Source: Vicia villosa (lineage: Eukaryota; Streptophyta; Magnoliopsida; Fabales; Fabaceae). From it: a stretch of 64,000 bases of DNA. Below are positions 62,791-64,000 of this stretch, one piece after another. Within the stretch, counting starts at the first letter, position 1, and each line of letters begins with the position of its first letter. The translations under genes and the position numbers were made by a program. The notes under the pieces are model-generated. The model was not told where the DNA came from and did no database searches. It was given only the letters and a program-made list of their open reading frames with translations. The DNA is taken from contig NC_081183.1 in the NCBI RefSeq assembly GCF_029867415.1, forward strand, positions 17,728,404-17,792,403, in the 5' to 3' direction.

Positions 62791-63369
62791 GTGGAAATAA
62801 ATGGTGGGTGGCCCGATAGCGGGTCTTCAGTGATGTTGACTCAACATCACCAACTTCGCAGAAAAGTTGATAGGTTATTGGGTGCTAACCCCAACCTAAG
62901 GGTTTTGATTCGGGGTCCAAAGGAAGATGCGATGACGTTGTTGATTCAAGAAGCCAATGAGTTTTTCGTTGACACTAACTTGGACAATCCCACTGCTATT
63001 CGTGATATTGGTCGTGCTCCTAACGCTCCCAACGCTCCTGTTCATGCCAAAGCTTCTGTTCATGCCAACGCTCCCGCTGGTAACTTCGATGCTAACGCTC
63101 CTGTTCACGCTGCTCCCAACGCCTTGGATGTTATTACTTTAGCTAAAAGTCTGCATGCAAGCGAGTTTGTCTGAAAGTCTGCATGCAACTCTTCATGCGA
63201 GTTTGTCCGAAAGTCTCCTTGTAAAACTGAACAAGGGGTGGACAATTCCAATGAAAGCCTGATGCTAAAGCTTCAGAGCATAGAAAATGCTTTGAAAGAG
63301 AAAGAGAGAAGCATAGAAAATGCTTTGAAAGAGAAAGAGAAAAAAGAGAAAGGGGAAGATGAAGAGTAG
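62791..63369 (+). pseudogene. 193-codon frame with one internal stop, possible captured gene
   Basis: Starting in LTR-flanking sequence (MEINGGWPDSG), the frame continues TQHHQLRRKVDRLLGANPN, VLIRGPKEDAMTLLIQEANE, an Ala/Pro/Asn-rich stretch with repeated NAPVHA units, one in-frame TGA at 63,172-63,174, then a charged helix with a duplicated SIENALKEKE unit, ending TAG at 63,367-63,369. Apart from that stop the frame is open throughout. I do not recognise the family. Context suggests a host fragment carried by a TRIM-like element; low-complexity open sequence is the alternative. Confidence 0.4.
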
Positions 63370-63399
63370 GGGTCTAGAGCCTCGTATAAGATTCGGTTG

Positions 63400-63715
63400 G
63401 CCACCTATTATGGTTTCCGCAATCGGACCATCCACCCTCATTTATTTCCACACTCTAGTTGTCTAATTGTGGAGTCCTGAGTGTGAGGGGGTGTTAAGAG
63501 TCTCACATCGGACACCCTCATTTATTTCCACGCTCTAGTTGTCTAGTTGTGGAGCCCTGAGTGTGAGGGGGTCGGACACCCTCATTTATTTCCACGCTCT
63601 AGTTGTCTAGTTGTGGAGCCCTGAGTGTGAGGGGGTCGGACACCCTCATTTGTTTCCACGCTCTAGTTGTCTAGTTGTGGAGTCCTGAGTGTGAGGGGGT
63701 GATAAGAGTCTCACA
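63400..63715. repeat. Tandem repeat of ~65-85 bp, about four units
   Basis: Units of ACCCTCATTTATTTCCACGCTCTAG, TTGTCTAGTTGTGGAG(C/T)CCTGAGTGTGAGGGGGT repeat from ~63,435 to ~63,700. The first and last units also carry the LTR start GT(T/G)AAGAGTCTCACATCG, and the middle units lack it. This is a PPT-flanking segment amplified in place. Confidence 0.85.
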
Positions 63716-64000
63716 TCGAACAGTAGGGGAAATCCTCACCCTACAAGTCTAGCGTAGGCCTGCGTCAAATGCCCACATTTTTGGACTTGGTGCGATATTA
63801 GAGTTTGACCTAACTCATCCTTACAAAACCGGTTGGTAAGGTGAGAAGTGTCACTCTATATAAACTATTTTCAAGCTCTATGTCTAGTCAATGTGGGACT
63901 TGGGATATTTCTAACAGATTTTAACATGATATCAGAATCTATCGATTCAAGCCACCCACCATTTATATATGCACACCAAGTCTAACAGTGTTGGGCGTGA

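Larger units (their letters stand above)
62637..64000. mobile_element. Mosaic of TRIM-type LTR pieces in both orientations
   Basis: A minus-oriented LTR (62,637-62,755; minus-strand TGTTAGGAGTCCCACATC...TTTCTTAACA) with a PPT-like GAGAGGGTG is followed by a reading frame. Then come plus-oriented starts (GAGGGGGTGTTAAGAGTCTC near 63,485; GAGGGGGTGATAAGAGTCTC near 63,687). A further LTR piece ends TTTCTAACA at ~63,921, followed by a PBS-like TGATATCAGAATC and CCACCCACCATTTAT. The first LTR is an inverted repeat of about 63,640-63,755. The cluster continues past the window. The CCTAACTCATCC-TACAAAACCGGTT block appears at 62,660 and 63,810. Confidence 0.75.

Overview
The window is nuclear DNA of a flowering plant, most likely a legume (Fabaceae). 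The evidence is an AT-rich background with introns, plant-type LTR elements primed by initiator tRNA-Met, a large Ogre-like Ty3/gypsy element, and one plant METTL25/RRNAD1-type methyltransferase gene. There is no prokaryotic gene organisation, rRNA gene, intact tRNA gene or CRISPR array. Nearly everything before 56 kb is transposon sequence or AT-rich spacer.

Layout. 1-5,405: AT-rich spacer with a degenerate tandem repeat and a MITE. 5,406-7,289: a Mutator-like (MULE) non-autonomous element with matching terminal repeats, an 8-bp target duplication, a 157-bp internal foldback and ten copies of a ~20-bp palindrome. 7,298-10,480: spacer, possible exon relics, a MITE and a (TA)n tract. 10,492-12,613: a solo LTR with an exact AATTT duplication. 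12,620-14,051: foldback, tandem and CACTA-like fragments. 14,040-16,760: a decayed minus-strand LINE (endonuclease and reverse transcriptase). 18,489-52,205: an old minus-strand Ty3/gypsy element split by later insertions.

The centre is a three-level nest. The old gypsy element was broken in its gag by a 28.6-kb minus-strand Ogre-like array (22,150-50,704; target duplication CTCGG). That array has the unusual form LTR-internal-LTR-internal-LTR. Its middle LTR was then split by a plus-strand Tekay-like element (32,371-40,002; target duplication GGATA) whose two 2,148-bp LTRs are almost identical, so it is the youngest event. The array also holds a 450-bp inverted segment shared by the right LTR and the start of the second internal region, and the old gypsy element has its own inverted gag/protease segment. 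Small elements (two hAT MITEs, a MULE MITE, (AT)n tracts) decorate the right side.

56,815-62,494 (minus strand) is the only convincing host gene. Nine coding exons join in frame into 456 residues of a METTL25/RRNAD1-like methyltransferase, and the N-terminal exon(s) lie beyond the window or beyond the repeat cluster at its 5' side. A 380-bp TRIM element sits in one intron, and another intron carries a tandem duplication that copies a splice donor. 62,637-64,000 is a mosaic of TRIM-type LTR pieces in both orientations enclosing a 193-codon reading frame with one in-frame stop, a candidate captured gene.
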